A DNA stretch of 64,000 bases from Cokeromyces recurvatus. Its lineage: Eukaryota > Mucoromycota > Mucoromycetes > Mucorales > Mucoraceae. The notes beneath the pieces were generated by a model. The model did no database searches. It saw only the letters and a list, made by a program, of their open reading frames with translations, and was not told the DNA's origin. Location of the stretch: NCBI RefSeq assembly GCF_025118155.1, contig NW_026251409.1:248501-312500 (forward strand), read 5' to 3'. Made by a program: the position numbers and the translations under genes. Positions 46,192 to 58,526 of the stretch are shown here, one piece after another (position 1 is the first letter of the stretch; each line of letters begins with the position of its first letter).

Positions 46192-47792
46192 ATGAAAACA
46201 CAAATCCCACTTACATTACCTTTGAAATATAAAAATGATTCGCCAGAGGAATACTTGGAAAAACTAATTTCATTTTATAAACAGTATCATTGGCTTGTTC
46301 ATGTATTAGCTTTTAATTTTATAACTCAACAAGAATGGCAGAAATTTCCTCTTGAATGGAGAGAAGCACTTATGCATTATATGGAGAAAGCAGGTGACAA
46401 TTGGGCTTTTAGCATTTTAGAGCTTACATCGGATAAAACTGACTATGTAAGTTTATCACTATGTTTACTCCAAAGATAAAAAAAAAAAGACGGTTTCTCA
46501 TAGTATATTATTATGATTAAAGTCCATTTGGCCAGAATCATTACAAGAATATTTAAAAATGGCTCGAGATTTAGCTTTACCTAGAGGTAACATATTATTA
46601 ATTGCAATCATTTTATACGTATTATCCTAAAGAAAAAAATAAAATAGTTGTGGATGAATCTATAAAGAAGCAACAACAAAGTATTAGTAAACACATTTTA
46701 GGTGGCATGAGTGATAAAAAAATTCATGAAGTTCAGTTAATGAGTCAATTAATTAAAAATGTAGCTGATGAAAAGGGAATTACATCCGTGATTGATCTTG
46801 GTTCAGGACAAGGCTATTTATCTCGAGCACTTGCATTTGACTATGGAATGGAGGTATTAGCAGTTGATATGTCTGAAATTCAAACACAAGGTGCTTTAAG
46901 ATTTGATAAAAAAGCAATGAAAGCACAAAGAAGTTATGGTGATGACGGCAAGAAAAATTCACCTAATTTAAAACATGTGACAGAAAAGATTACACCTGAA
47001 AACATCAGTCAAGTCTTAACAAAATGGAGTCCGAATTCATCCAAAGATAAATGTTGGCTTGTTACTGGATTACATACATGTGGTGATTTATCTCCTTTAA
47101 TATTTAATTTGTTTGCAAAGAGTAAAGAAGTATCATGTGTTGTGAATGTAGGATGTTGTTATAATGCATTGACATCTACTGGATTTCCTATGAGCAACTT
47201 TTTAAAAAAGAAAAATGATTTATTTGAACTAAGCTCTACAGCTCGCGTCTTATCTTGTCATTCACCATCCCGATGGATAGATGAAGGAGAACAATGTATC
47301 AAGGCTTTCGATAATTATTATTTCAGAGCCTTACTTCAGGTTAGTTTTATTTTATTTTATTTTTTTAAGAATAGTATAATATAATTTTAACATGTTTGTT
47401 TTTAAAAGGAAATTCTTGTTGAAAAGGGCTTATCAGATATTCATGATCCTCCTAGACTGGGTAGAATAAAGCAAAACAAAGACTTTGTTTCATTTGTAGC
47501 AGCTTCCTTGAAACGATTAAAATTACCAAAAGATACGATTTCAGCAGAAGAAGCAGAAATGCAGTATCTTGAATCAAAAAAAAATCAAGTTGATAAGCAA
47601 TTTGTTGCACTTTGGACATTAAGGGGTTTATTAGCACCAATAATTGAAAGCATTATACTGATGGATAGATGGCTTTATCTTAATGAATCTCTCCAAAATG
47701 CCTCAAATGATGGTCTTAAAGGTGTATGGATGTATCCTTTATTTGATTTATCTGCATCACCAAGGAATGTTGTATATGTTGCTTCAAAATAA
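46192..47792 (+). CDS. METTL25/RRNAD1-family methyltransferase-like protein
   Basis: Exons 46192-46446, 46523-46586, 46633-47339 and 47409-47792; phases agree (469 aa). The third intron side is short (46 nt), with acceptor after cctaaag; it is needed because the frame otherwise stops. Core features: MSDKKIHEVQLMSQLI then VIDLGSGQGYLSRALA (SAM-binding motif I), VLAVDMSE, and the family-specific GLHTCGDLSP...VNVGCCYNALT plus the FPMS motif. This is the METTL25/METTL25B family, proposed rRNA or protein methyltransferases; the substrate is unproven. The N-terminal residues upstream of MKTQIPLT are from A/T runs, so the start was put at 46192; a further 5' exon is not excluded because a splice acceptor-like ttttatag lies just before. 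Confidence 0.83.
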
Positions 47793-47843
47793 TAAATTAT
47801 TACATACATAGATTTTATTATTACTACTATTATACAAAGATAC

Positions 47844-47862
47844 ACACACACACACACACACA
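47844..47862. repeat. short CA dinucleotide microsatellite between convergent genes
   Basis: About nine CA units, followed by TA repeats, in the 100-bp gap between the two stop codons. Confidence 0.8.
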
Positions 47863-47894
47863 AATAGATGTATATATATACATGCATATACTAT

Positions 47895-48593
47895 TTATTT
47901 CTTCTTTCCTTCTTTCTTTTTAATAGTTTCATCATTAATAAAAATACCCTTTTGATTATAAGGTTCTGGCATTCTCCAGCGTTGAATTTTTGCGGCAAAT
48001 TCGGTTACTTTTTGAAGATCAATACCTTGTAAAATGACACGATTAGGTGCAGGTACGGAACAAGTCACACCTTCAGGTAATTCCATTAGAATGGGATGAG
48101 AGTAGCCCAGCTTAAATGACAGCACTTTATTATTCTCTAATGTAGCTCTATAACCAACACCCACTAAACGTAAATGAACTTTATATCCATCAGAGACACC
48201 CAAAATAGCGTTATTGATAAGTGCACGAGTAGTACCCCACATAGTACGTTGTTCCTTCACTTGTTCATCCTCAACTGATATTTTTAATATATTTTCTGAA
48301 GTAACATCGTCTTTAGATGCAGGGGTTAGATTGATTTTTACAAAAGGTTTAATAGGTAGCTGTAATTGTCCTAATGGACCTTTAATGGTTAATAAAGTAT
48401 TATTGAGTTCAGAAGGAATGCGAGGCTTTGTGATGGGTGACAGGTCATGTTCAACCGTAATTTCGTTAGAGTAGGTGATAGCTTGACGTCCAATATGTGA
48501 TAAAGCAGGTGTTGCTTGGTGAAATTGTCGAGTAGATAATAAAAATAGTTTATTCAAAGAATTTACAGTTGAGCTCGACCTTAGTAGATTCAT
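47895..48593 (-). CDS. MRPL6: mitochondrial ribosomal protein uL6m (MRPL6)
   Basis: A single exon of 232 aa. The N-terminus is a basic, Ser-rich presequence (MNLLRSSSTVNSLNKLFLLSTRQFHQ). The body matches bacterial/mitochondrial L6: an N-domain LTIKGPLGQLQLPI, TMWGTTRALINNAILGVSDGY, then LVGVGYRATLENNKVLSFKLGYSHPI, and the C-terminal signature IQGIDLQKVTEFAAKIQRWRMPEPYNQKG-type (LQGIDLQ...EPYNQKGI). uL6 sits at the large subunit's stalk-base side. The extension after the core is short and Lys-rich (KKKEGKKK). Convergent with the METTL25-like gene; stops about 100 bp apart, with a CA-repeat between. Confidence 0.95.
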   Translation of the reverse strand: MNLLRSSSTVNSLNKLFLLSTRQFHQATPALSHIGRQAITYSNEITVEHDLSPITKPRIPSELNNTLLTIKGPLGQLQLPIKPFVKINLTPASKDDVTSENILKISVEDEQVKEQRTMWGTTRALINNAILGVSDGYKVHLRLVGVGYRATLENNKVLSFKLGYSHPILMELPEGVTCSVPAPNRVILQGIDLQKVTEFAAKIQRWRMPEPYNQKGIFINDETIKKKEGKKK

Positions 48594-49466
48594 GATTTGT
48601 GTCCAAATAAAATAAATGTATGAAAAAAAAAAGGAAAGGAAGAAAACCCAGAATTTAATTTAGTAAGGGGGGGGAAGAAATGCCTTACTGGGGTTATTAC
48701 CAGAAATCATCTTTATTAAGCAGATAATAACGGTCACAATAATGGCACTTTCAACAACTACCTTAATTGTATGATCCTATACCTCATATAAAATCTATGA
48801 AAAAAAAAGGAAAAAAAAAACTATTTCATTTTACACAAAGTAACATTGAAACTTGTTTATATATACATTTCTATGTATATCAAGAAAATAGGATTCTGAT
48901 CTCATACACATATTAAGAAAGCAAAAGACAAGTACATACTATAGATACAATTGATAATAAACAGTCAAAGTTGAAAAGGCTTACCTTAATGTGACAAATA
49001 GTTTAATAAGTTAAGTTAAAAGAAAAGGAGTAACTAGAATTACGCTTCAAGCTTATGACTTGGATAGAATCACTCTATACTTTACCAAAGGAATCTATAT
49101 CTCGCAAATAAAGAACATAAAGAAGCTATAATATCATTTAATCAAAACGAATATAAAAACAACTGTCTGGAAAGGCAATTAGTTATTATTACTGTTAAGA
49201 GAGAAATAGATTCATTCATTTATATGAAATGTGATATATAGGCTTCTATATTAGTTTAGCAGTAAAAAGTCTATTTTTTTTTTTTTTTTTTTTTTAATTG
49301 GAGCAGCTAATCATAGAATAGACGCCAACAATAGCAGCAACATTATTTATTTTTAAATTCCGTATATGATTGGAAGAAAGACTAAGTTTATTGAAAAGTT
49401 TTTTTTTTTTTTTTTTTATTCTTTCTTTCTTTCTTTCTTTTCATAATCCTTTTATTCACATCAATT

Positions 49467-49497
<31 letters not shown>

Positions 49498-49857
49498 AGA
49501 AAGTTTATTAATTTATATGAATTAACATCAATACTTCTTTTCCTTTTATAAAAAGATTTAAACTTTTATTTTATTCTAATTTATACTTTTTTTTTATTTC
49601 AAATTACTTTGCATTGTGCGGTTTATAAACTATATTTTTAAAATAGATAAATAAGCATACAGATACACATTTAATAAAAAGGTATACTATATTTAATATT
49701 TATGTAAGCAAGCAAGCTATTTGGATTTATATATACATGTAAATGTTTGCATTTTCAATTAACAATCATCGCTAACATTCTTTTTACTTTATTTTCAGCT
49801 TCTTTTATATACAATACAACTGCATTTCAACAACAACAAATAAAAAGAAGAAATAAA
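48594..49857. other. intergenic, promoter side of two divergent genes
   Basis: Between uL6m (minus) and the Hos4-like gene (plus). T-runs at about 49275-49295 and 49399-49418 and A-runs near 49467-49483. No gene seen; in-frame codons before 49858 lack an ATG and are A/T-biased. Confidence 0.5.
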
Positions 49858-52352
49858 ATGACACATGATAACGATAATAAAGTAAATAAATCAAAAGGAA
49901 GAAGTTCATATCAAGACCCTAATAAAACAGATAAAGCAGGAAGAACAAAAATATTTCCTGCTGCGAGTTCAGGAAATTTAGATAAAGTAAAAGAATTAAT
50001 TGAACGTGGTGCAGATGTGAATCATAGAGATAATGCTGGTTGGACTCCAATTCATGTAGCTGCACTTAAGGGTCAATATGAAATAACAAAATATTTAATT
50101 CAATCTGGTGCTAAAGTAAATGTACGTGGCTTTGAAGATGATACTCCTTTACATGATGCTTGTTCATATGAACACACGGATTGCGTTCAATTATTAGTTG
50201 ATGCAGGCGCTGATGTTTACGCATTAAATACGGACAAGAAAAGACCTATTGATCTTTGTGAAGATCAAGCTTGTATCGATATTTTAAAGAAACGTATGAA
50301 CCAATTGGATTGTCTTGCTGCAAGAGATACAGAGGGGAAAACATCTCTACATCGTGCTTGTGTTCAAGGTTCAATTCATGATGTATCATCATTATTAAAC
50401 GGTGGTATAGATACAAACGCAATTGATAATCTAAATAGAACTGCTTTACACTATGCTACTCAATACAATTATCTGGATATTGTTCAACTTTTAATACAAC
50501 GTGGAGCAGATATTAATAGTAGTGACGATAAAGGACTTACTGTACTTCATATAGCATGTCAAAATGGGCATGACGATATCGTACAATATTTAATAAGTAA
50601 TGGAGCTGATGTTCATGCTGTAAATAAGAATGGTCAAAGTTCTTATGATGTTACAAATTCTGTCAGTATTCGACAAATGATTACAGCGTATATTGATAAA
50701 GAACGTCGACTAAGGGCGACAACAGAAGCTATTGACGAAATAACATTTGTGTCAAATACAAAAAAACGTAGAACAATTAATCTCTCAGATAATTCAAGTA
50801 CAAATTCAATACAAGATCACTCTTGTCTTTCACGTGAAGAAAGAAAGATTCAAGCCATTATGAAAACCTTTGAAAAAGCAGAAAAAAGAAATCGAGCAAG
50901 AAGACAAAGAAAAGAAGAAAATAAGAACGCAAAAGCATCTGTAAATAGCACAAAGAAACGTAAATTATCAACATCAAGGGAATGTTCTGTTGAAGTAGAT
51001 CAAGATCAAAAGAAAAATGGAAATATAGATTTTACTAAATTAGACCCGCATAAAAAGGATACAAGTGGCCGAACACATCTTCATCGATGGTCTATTCGAG
51101 GAAATGTGCAAGCTGTTGAATCTTTATTAAAAGCAGGAGCTAATCCATGTGAAAAAGATAATGCAGGCTACACACCATTACATGAAGCTGCTCTTCGTGG
51201 AAAGACAGGAGTAGTAAAACTTTTATTAGAAAACAAGGCTGATGTAAACTGTAAAGGCGCAGAATTAGATACTCCTCTTCATGATGCAACTGAAAATGGT
51301 TTTCCTGAAATAGTTCGCTTACTTTTAAAATATGGTGCTGATAGCTCTGTAAAGAATATAAAAGGATTAACACCTCTCCAAATTGCAATTGAAGAAGAAA
51401 ATACAGAAATTGAAGCAATTTTGAAACAACATAAAGGTAGAGAGAATCACATGTAAATTTATATTGATATTTATTAAACAAAAAAAAAATATGTATATAC
51501 ATGTATATACTAGTAGATGTACAATCAAAGAAGCCAAAATTAGTATTAGCTAATCCGAGATTTACATTTAATTCAAATGAAGCTTTACAATCACCTACAT
51601 CACCTTTCAGAGAATTTGATATGAGTAGCGCCAAGGCGCATGCAAGACAATTATCTGGACAGCATTTACCAAAGAAGAGTTTCATACCCTATCTTGTTAA
51701 AACAGAAATACCTCCAGATGGACCACATACACCTATACCTACACCACCACCAGAAAGATGGCAACAAAAGATAATCAAAAGAGAAGAAGATGATATCAGA
51801 TTATATAATAATCAAACTGAGGTGTTATACCCTTCTATTCATTGTGCATCACGATATCTTCCTCTTTATACTACTCAACTATTAAATGATCACCCAAACA
51901 GCAGTCATTTCTTTGTTGTTGATTTACAAATTAGTTTATTACTAGGCATTACAACACATCAACTAATAAAACGATATCCTCATTTACAGAGACGACCGAT
52001 ATTAAGTAAGGAAAAAGAAAGACTATGGTCACCCTTATCTTCTATGATTTGTTCTCAGTATGATCAAAAACATGATTCATCTTGGTCTGAATTCAAAGAA
52101 AATGAAAAACAAAGATTTTTGAATACAGATATTTATTTTGTTCGTCTTGATCAAGTTGTATCTATGATTAAAGATGATTACAGTCATTTAAGTGAAAGTT
52201 TGATCACTATCACCCTAGATATTGGATACACGTCACCACTTTCAACTATTCGTAACAGCGCTAAGGATTTGGATAATGAAAAAAAGAAGCAGCAAACTGT
52301 CAAATTACCACCCAAATTCGCCATGAAGATGCGAAAATGTGGATTACTTTGA
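49858..52352 (+). CDS. Hos4-like ankyrin-repeat protein (Set3 complex)
   Basis: Exons 49858-51436 and 51517-52352, phase-1 intron of 80 nt; 804 aa. Two ankyrin blocks are visible. The first has about seven repeats (RTKIFPAASSGNLDKVKELIERGADVN, NAGWTPIHVAALKG, DDTPLHDACSYEH, GKTSLHRACVQG, NRTALHYATQYN, GLTVLHIACQNGH); after a basic linker (KKRKLS) the second has RTHLHRWSIRGN, AGYTPLHEAALRG, LDTPLHDATENGF and GLTPLQIAIEEE. The C-terminal part (NEKQRFLNTDIYFVRLDQV...PKFAMKMRKCGLL) matches the conserved tail of fungal Hos4-type proteins. In yeast, Hos4 belongs to the Set3 histone-deacetylase complex. The ORF continues upstream from TTG but the first ATG in frame is 49858. Confidence 0.83.
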
Positions 52353-52534
52353 AAAAAATATATAAATAAATATATCCCCTCTCTCTTTTTTTTTTTTCTT
52401 TTTTTTCTTTATATATGTTTATATGTGTGTATATATATATATTATATACATATTTATAATAAAAGATAAGTTTCTTTTAAATATATAAATATGATATACG
52501 TTTTTTTCTACAAAGAGTGTATCTTTATTGAGTT

Positions 52535-53805
52535 TTAGAACTTGAAAACATGATCTTGAGAGTAGCCTAATTCTTTAAGGATACCACCAAGTGGACCTTG
52601 AGTCATCTTTATCTTTGAACCTGCAATTGAGTTAACCATCGGAGGAGGACCACAGACGAAGATAATGGAATCTTCCTCGTCAGGACTGGGCAAATGAGTC
52701 TTAACGACTTCCTTAGTCACATAGCCAGTGATACCCTTCCAATTCTCGGATGCTTTATCAAGGGCATATACCACCTTAAATCGATCAGGATTTTCTTTAG
52801 CGATCTTATCCAATTCATCCTTTAATAGGATATCATCTTCAGTTTGATTTGCAAAGATCAACGTAACCTTCGTCTCCTTATCGGTTGAGTTGACATCAAA
52901 GACACTACGGATAATTTGAAGCATAGGCGTAATACCTGTACCACCTGCAATCATACCCACTTTCTTCTTGGGCATTTTCTCCCAATCGTATTTGATCATA
53001 GGTCCCTTAAAGTCAAGACTATCTCCAGGCTTTAAATCATGAATAATTGGTGTTAATTTACCATCATCGTATTTCTTGATAATAAAATCAACATGTCCAT
53101 TTCCCTAAATAAAAAAAATAAAATAAAATAAAATAAAAAATAATAATTAAGATCTAAAATACAGGGGGAGAAAAAAAAAAAAAAGGAGATGTTATATGTT
53201 ACTTCAGCAACAGGAGTATAAGGTCGAATAATAGGTTTTAACCCTCCATCTTTATGATATTTGGCAATAACACAAGAAGCTACAGGAAGTTTACCGTCTT
53301 TACCTTCAGGAACAGCAAAACGTAAAAGTTTTGTATTATGACTGAGAGATATAGTTTCGATCAACTAAGAGTAATAATAATAATAATAATAAAAAGGACG
53401 TTAGTAAGTTAGACAAGTGTGCGTATTCCCCTTTATTTCATATTAACCTTGAGTGAAACAAATGTAGTAGGGTCAAAGGCAGTTGTCTTTGCTCTTTCTT
53501 TCATGGGGAGAACCTTAGTCTGGCATACATTATACATGATACCTCCTACTATGCCTGCACCCATGAAGGTAGCTAATAAAATTTTACTACCTTTAGATTT
53601 CTTTGGTTGAACTTGGCTCGAAAATTGACGGATACTACCTAATGTTTGTCTCTATATATATATTTTGTTCCATGTTATAAATACACTTTTATTTTAAAAT
53701 ATGTCTATAGTATTTATTTTGTACCTGAAGCATATGATAAGTAGTAGACTTTTGTTGTAAAGCTGTACGAAAAACACTGGTCATAGTAGGTGTAGTAAAA
53801 AGCAT
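52535..53805 (-). CDS. MCR1: mitochondrial NADH-cytochrome b5 reductase (Mcr1-like)
   Basis: Exons 53805-53725, 53651-53448, 53364-53203 and 53104-52535; phases agree (338 aa). The N-terminus has a basic presequence (MLFTTPTMTSVFRTALQQKSTT...) and one TM helix (KILLATFMGAGIVGGIMY), as in outer-membrane/intermembrane Mcr1. The FAD-binding domain has RPYTPVA; the NADH-binding part has GMIAGGTGITPMLQIIR and the CGPPPMV motif, with the C-terminus ending GYSQDHVFKF, typical of the family. Transfers electrons from NADH to cytochrome b5 or ergosterol-pathway acceptors. Introns 3 and 1 fall between presequence and catalytic domains. Convergent with the Hos4-like gene, about 180 bp apart. Confidence 0.93.
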
Positions 53806-55176
53806 ATTACTATTATTATTATTAAAAAAAAAATAAAATAAAAAAAAAAAGTTAAATAAAAATAAATAAACTTTACTTGAATAAACAAAAGTTGGAGAAT
53901 ATTTATGCTATCCACGAATGATGTCACAATCTGTAAAAAAAAAAAAAAAAAAAAAAAAGTATATATTTGTATATATTAAAATATAAATATTCATATAAGC
54001 TTACGGAAAATAAAATACAGAAAGTAATAGTAGTTTATAGCATCAATTGTTCTCTATTTTACTTGTTAGATATTGAAAAGCATTTTAGGTTTACTATTGG
54101 TAATTAAAAGAGAGATAAATAAAATTGAGCCATTTACTCTAATATTATTCACAACTGTAGAGAACACCCTTGGCACGGCTAAATTATGTTTGTTTCCGTT
54201 TATCTTTATGATTGTGAAAATAATAATAATAATCAACTACTTTCTCTCTCTTCATTACAAGTTGTTTTTTTTTTCCCTCAAATCTTTCAAGATATTTTTC
54301 AATAATATACAAATATAACTAAATTTAATGTTTGGTTAAGAATATGATAATTGTTTTGAGCGTAAAAGAATAGGGAAGAGGAAACAGAAAAGATAAGCCT
54401 GTGAAAACTCGGTAAAGTTTATTGAAGAAAAAAATAATACAAAAATTGCACCAGAAGAAAATAATATGGAAAAATGACAAGGGCTATTTATATGTTTTGC
54501 AAGGTAAGTGATATTAATAGCAGTGTAATTTAGATAAATGAATACTGCTATAACAAAGCCTTTAAGCACAAATTTTGTCTTCAAACAATTCTGCTTGTAA
54601 TTAGATATATTTTTATCTTTATTCTCCCTGAGCTGTCACTGTTACTAAAAATATACCCAATTATTATTTCTGAGGTAAGCAACGCGTTAATATTAATTCA
54701 CAGTGAATATTCCCGCCATAACAACACCAAGTGTTTATATGCTACTATTATTATTATCATCCTCTAAGATGTTATTACATAACAATATTTAATATTATAG
54801 ATGTATATATAATATGTATGACTTATATAACTAATTATGTAATTGAATATAACAGTCATAAACCTATTGAATTCTTCTTATTATATAATACAAAGTATAT
54901 AATCATTTCTTTAAAACTGAGTGTAGAATGAATATTATGTTGTGAAGTTCAATATATTAGCTTTATGTGAATAACATCTTTATTATGTAATAAATGATGG
55001 TTTATTTCTCTTAACTTAGTTATAAAGACGACTACAATCATAACAGTGTTGCTCAAGTTATGAGAAGAAATACCATTGGTGCCAGTACAGGGAACATGGT
55101 AAGGCGATTTATTTACTCTTATCTTTAAAAAAAAAAAAAAAAGCTGATATTTACATTAAATATCATAACGAAAAAA
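53806..55176. other. 1.4-kb intergenic region
   Basis: No supported gene. Contains short A- and T-runs (e.g. 53938-53958) and frames of biased composition (54073-54318, 54336-54584) that resemble nothing known. Confidence 0.5.
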
Positions 55177-56764
55177 TTATAAATCCTTTTTAACTTTGTT
55201 AATGATAGTGTCATGTTGACTTTGAATCTCTCTTTTCAAACCAGATGTCATGATTTTAAGTGCAATGTCTTTTGCAACTGTTTCATCATAAAGTGAGAGG
55301 AGAAAGCAAGGTGTTTTGATCTGTATAGAGCCAAGAATATGAATTAAAGATCCTATATGACTATCATTTTTAATCTTTTTCAAAACATCAGACATCTCGG
55401 CGAAGTTTGTTGGTGTTGTACTGACAGCTTTCATCTTTGTTTTGAAGAAAGGTAAGCGGATCACGAGTGACCAAAGGGCTTCCAAATCATCGTCTTTTAT
55501 CGCCTTTTGGAGACAAAATTAGATGAAGAACAACAGAGTTAAAATGATGATTATTGAGTTTCCTAAACTTCTGACTAGCATGATCCATTAGCTCAACAGG
55601 TGAAATAGGGTAAAAGCCTTTTGCAAAAGATCGTGCACAATAAAATCCCCATAGTTGACGAGAGTGACATTTTACATATTTATTCAATAGACGCGTGGTA
55701 GAAATGTACTCTGAAGCAAGAGCAGGTATTTTGATACTTGTGGTAGTGTCTTCATCTAGTTTGAACTTGTCCATTGAAGATCCTAAAAATGGGGTAATTG
55801 ACCCATGCCTGTGAATATATCCACCAACAACCAATAACTCGTAATGTCCAGCAAATATTGAAATTTCCATAAACTGTTTATCTGTGTATGTTTTGCGAGA
55901 TACCTTGGCTGTGGTTACTCGGTCAATTCTGTTCAAGGAATGAGCACAATCGTCATAATACCTGTGATTATGGTAGAACACATCAAAGCTATTGACTAAT
56001 AATGAAAACCCATTAAAGTTAATGATACAGTTTAGGAATTGTTGGATTTGAGAAGATGCTTCATCAAAACCTCAAGTAAAGAATATCGAAACATTTATAG
56101 TATCTGTGTATATAGTGATATGGCTGATGGTGGCGAAGGGTTTTTCTACATTGTTGTTTGCGCTTGACGGGCTTGAATCTGTCATCTGTAGAATGTGCTC
56201 TAATAGAAACTTCTGTCTTAGTCGTATATCTTTGGGAACTCGCAGCATAATGAAGTCATCTTTAGAACGTTTCCTCTTAATGAGTTTCGATCCACTCTGC
56301 TTCATTTTGTACTCTTCGTATTCTTTATGGTATGTCTTGATAAGCATGTAAATAATATCGTTCATCTCGAATCTACAGGGACTAAGTATATCCAAAGTCA
56401 TTCCTTTCTTTAAAACTGTGCTACATATCTTTTTGATTGTTGTCAAGTCGTTCAAGTTATTAAAATTGATACCAACGACAAAGCAGTTTGTAAGAGAATT
56501 TATGATATGGTCAAAGACAGCCTCCTTCGTGGAAATATTACAGTCAATGTGTACTACCTTTGCCATTGTTGAAGGAACTGTGAACTTTTCAAAATCGAAA
56601 TCAGTGTTAATGTGGAAGGGGATGTTGATTGCCTGTTTCTGTCCAATGTAGTTGAATTGATGACAAACTAATAATAATAACATGACATCGTTCCAACTGA
56701 ATGTATGATGAAACAGACCTGCGATAAAATCATCGACCAAGATAAAATCTGGTGGACCATCCAT
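55177..56764 (-). pseudogene. decaying F-box-like / unknown-family gene
   Basis: Three consecutive minus-strand blocks form one original protein of about 520 aa. Block 1 (56764-56075) begins MDGPPDFILVDDFIAGLFHHTFSWNDVMLLLLVCHQF, which looks like an F-box. An in-frame TGA at 56074-56072 interrupts it and the frame continues (GFDEASSQIQ...NHRYYDDC...) to a stop at 55487. Sequence similar to a continuation (DDDLEALWSLVIRLPFF...KVKKDL) resumes in a shifted frame and ends at 55177. One premature stop and one frameshift indicate recent decay, though sequencing error or read-through cannot be excluded. Family not recognised beyond the F-box-like start. Introns not needed. Confidence 0.6.
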
Positions 56765-56982
56765 TTTAATATGAAAGAAGAGTGTTAAAAGCAGCCTTAC
56801 TATAAAATACGTGGGCTTATAACCATCATTTCCGTTACGCTTTTAAATCAATAATTTTAGGTATTTACGCGTTTACAAGTTCTATGCACCATAAATTCGC
56901 ACTATGACAAAGCCTGGACTCTTACATCTCCTTAAAATCAATTTATAAACAATCAGCCACCTTGCACTGCAAAAAATTTGTC

Positions 56983-57084
56983 CGTTGTACGTATGGAGTA
57001 CTATACGTCGTACCCACGTACTGCATATATGGTGTACGGTACGTCGTATGTGTGTACGCCGTATAGTACTCCATACATACAACG
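56983..57084. repeat. near-perfect inverted repeat (31-bp arms, 40-bp spacer)
   Basis: The left arm 56983-57013 and the reverse complement of the right arm 57054-57084 agree at 29 of 31 positions (cgttgta[c/t]gtatggagta...). The spacer is also rich in gtac/cgta. GC content is far above the neighbourhood. Likely a MITE, terminal inverted repeat or extruding hairpin; no target-site duplication was recognised. Confidence 0.85.
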
Positions 57085-57307
57085 TATAGCTTTTTATATT
57101 TGATTGGCTATTTCTTTGAAAACAATGAAGCATCATTGGTATTTTGCAGAATAAATAACGTTTATTTATGTTTAATCTTTATTAGTTATTGGCTTATAAA
57201 ATACATTTAATACATATTAGGCTTTTATTATTGCCTTGTTTATTGGACGTTATTTAAAAATAAACATATAGTTTGTTTACATAAAATGTGGTTTTATTTA
57301 CATTTAG

Positions 57308-57308
57308 A

Positions 57309-57360
<52 letters not shown>
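57308..57360. repeat. (AAT)n trinucleotide microsatellite
   Basis: About 17 uninterrupted AAT units in intergenic DNA. Confidence 0.9.
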
Positions 57361-57362
<2 letters not shown>

Positions 57363-58526
57363 GAAATATATAGCAAATGAATTGTTGCAAAAAATAAATT
57401 GCTTTTGAAATAATAAAAAAGGATATTTCTTGCAATTAGAAAATACGATTGCACTTACCTTTGCATCTTTAAAAAGAGATAGTACAATTACGCAGTAAAT
57501 AGATACAAATAAATAAGAGAAAAAGACAGAGATAATAATGATAGGGGCCTAGGAAGCTAAATTACAGCAGTTAAACAGAAGAAAACAAACAATCTATAAT
57601 AAACAAAATTGATTAGTTAGTAAATAAAAAAATAAAAAAGAATATTGGTATTCAAAAGAATAAAATGCGTACCGAAAACAAAAAAAAGGGGATTTTCAAA
57701 AAGGACAAAAGCTATTTGAAAAAAAAAAAAAAAAAAAAAAAAGTAAAAAGTCCTAAAAGAAGAGAATAAAAGGTAAGGTTGATATATTTTATATTAGACA
57801 AAGAAAGTATACTTTTGGAATCAATAGATTAGATAAATGTTATGTTTTATTTTACCTTTTTATATACATTTATTTACCTGTTTAAAACGTGTTTGATTAA
57901 AGATAATAGACAAGTCAGTATACGTGTTAATATGAACAATAGTTATTATCTTACCTTTAACATATCACTGAAAAATGCTCTTATAAAAAGTAGAAAAAGC
58001 TACTACCAACATAAACAAGACTCTTTTGCTAAGAAAGAAAAAAAAAACTGGTCAGTATAAATTCGTTAATAAGGATATTCTAAATCTTTATACTACCTTG
58101 AATATAATAAATATCTATAGAAAATAAAATAATAGTAAGTAAATAAGTATTAATCTAAAATAAAAGAAAAAAATTATAAAAGAAAAAACGATAAAAGAAA
58201 AGAAATAACAATAGTAATTTTCTTAACTTTCTCTATGATCATATAATTTTCTATAGATCCATTTTCGAAAAAAAAAAAAAGTATTTTTTTCTGTAATTTC
58301 ACAATGCAAATAGTGTGATTACCTCCCCCCCCCTTTTTTTTTTCTCTCCCTGTAAAAAAAAACACGGCCAAAATAGCTGTAAATTTAAACATTAAAAAAA
58401 ATAATGAATATTAGCAATAGAAATATCGTTTTTTTTTTTTGATATATTTATTCTATGATAGTATATTAAACATAATATATTTTTTATTTGGAAGTTTTAT
58501 ATTAAAAGTTAGTAGAAATAAACAAT

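Larger units (their letters stand above)
56765..58526. other. transposon-rich gap with hairpin and AAT repeat
   Basis: Contains the inverted repeat at 56983-57084, (AAT)n at 57308-57360, and a 22-nt A-run near 57719-57741. No gene supported. Confidence 0.55.

Noticed and set aside
51140..51685. 181-aa minus-strand frame in the Hos4-like gene
   Set aside because: Antisense of ankyrin repeats and the following intron; no family resemblance.
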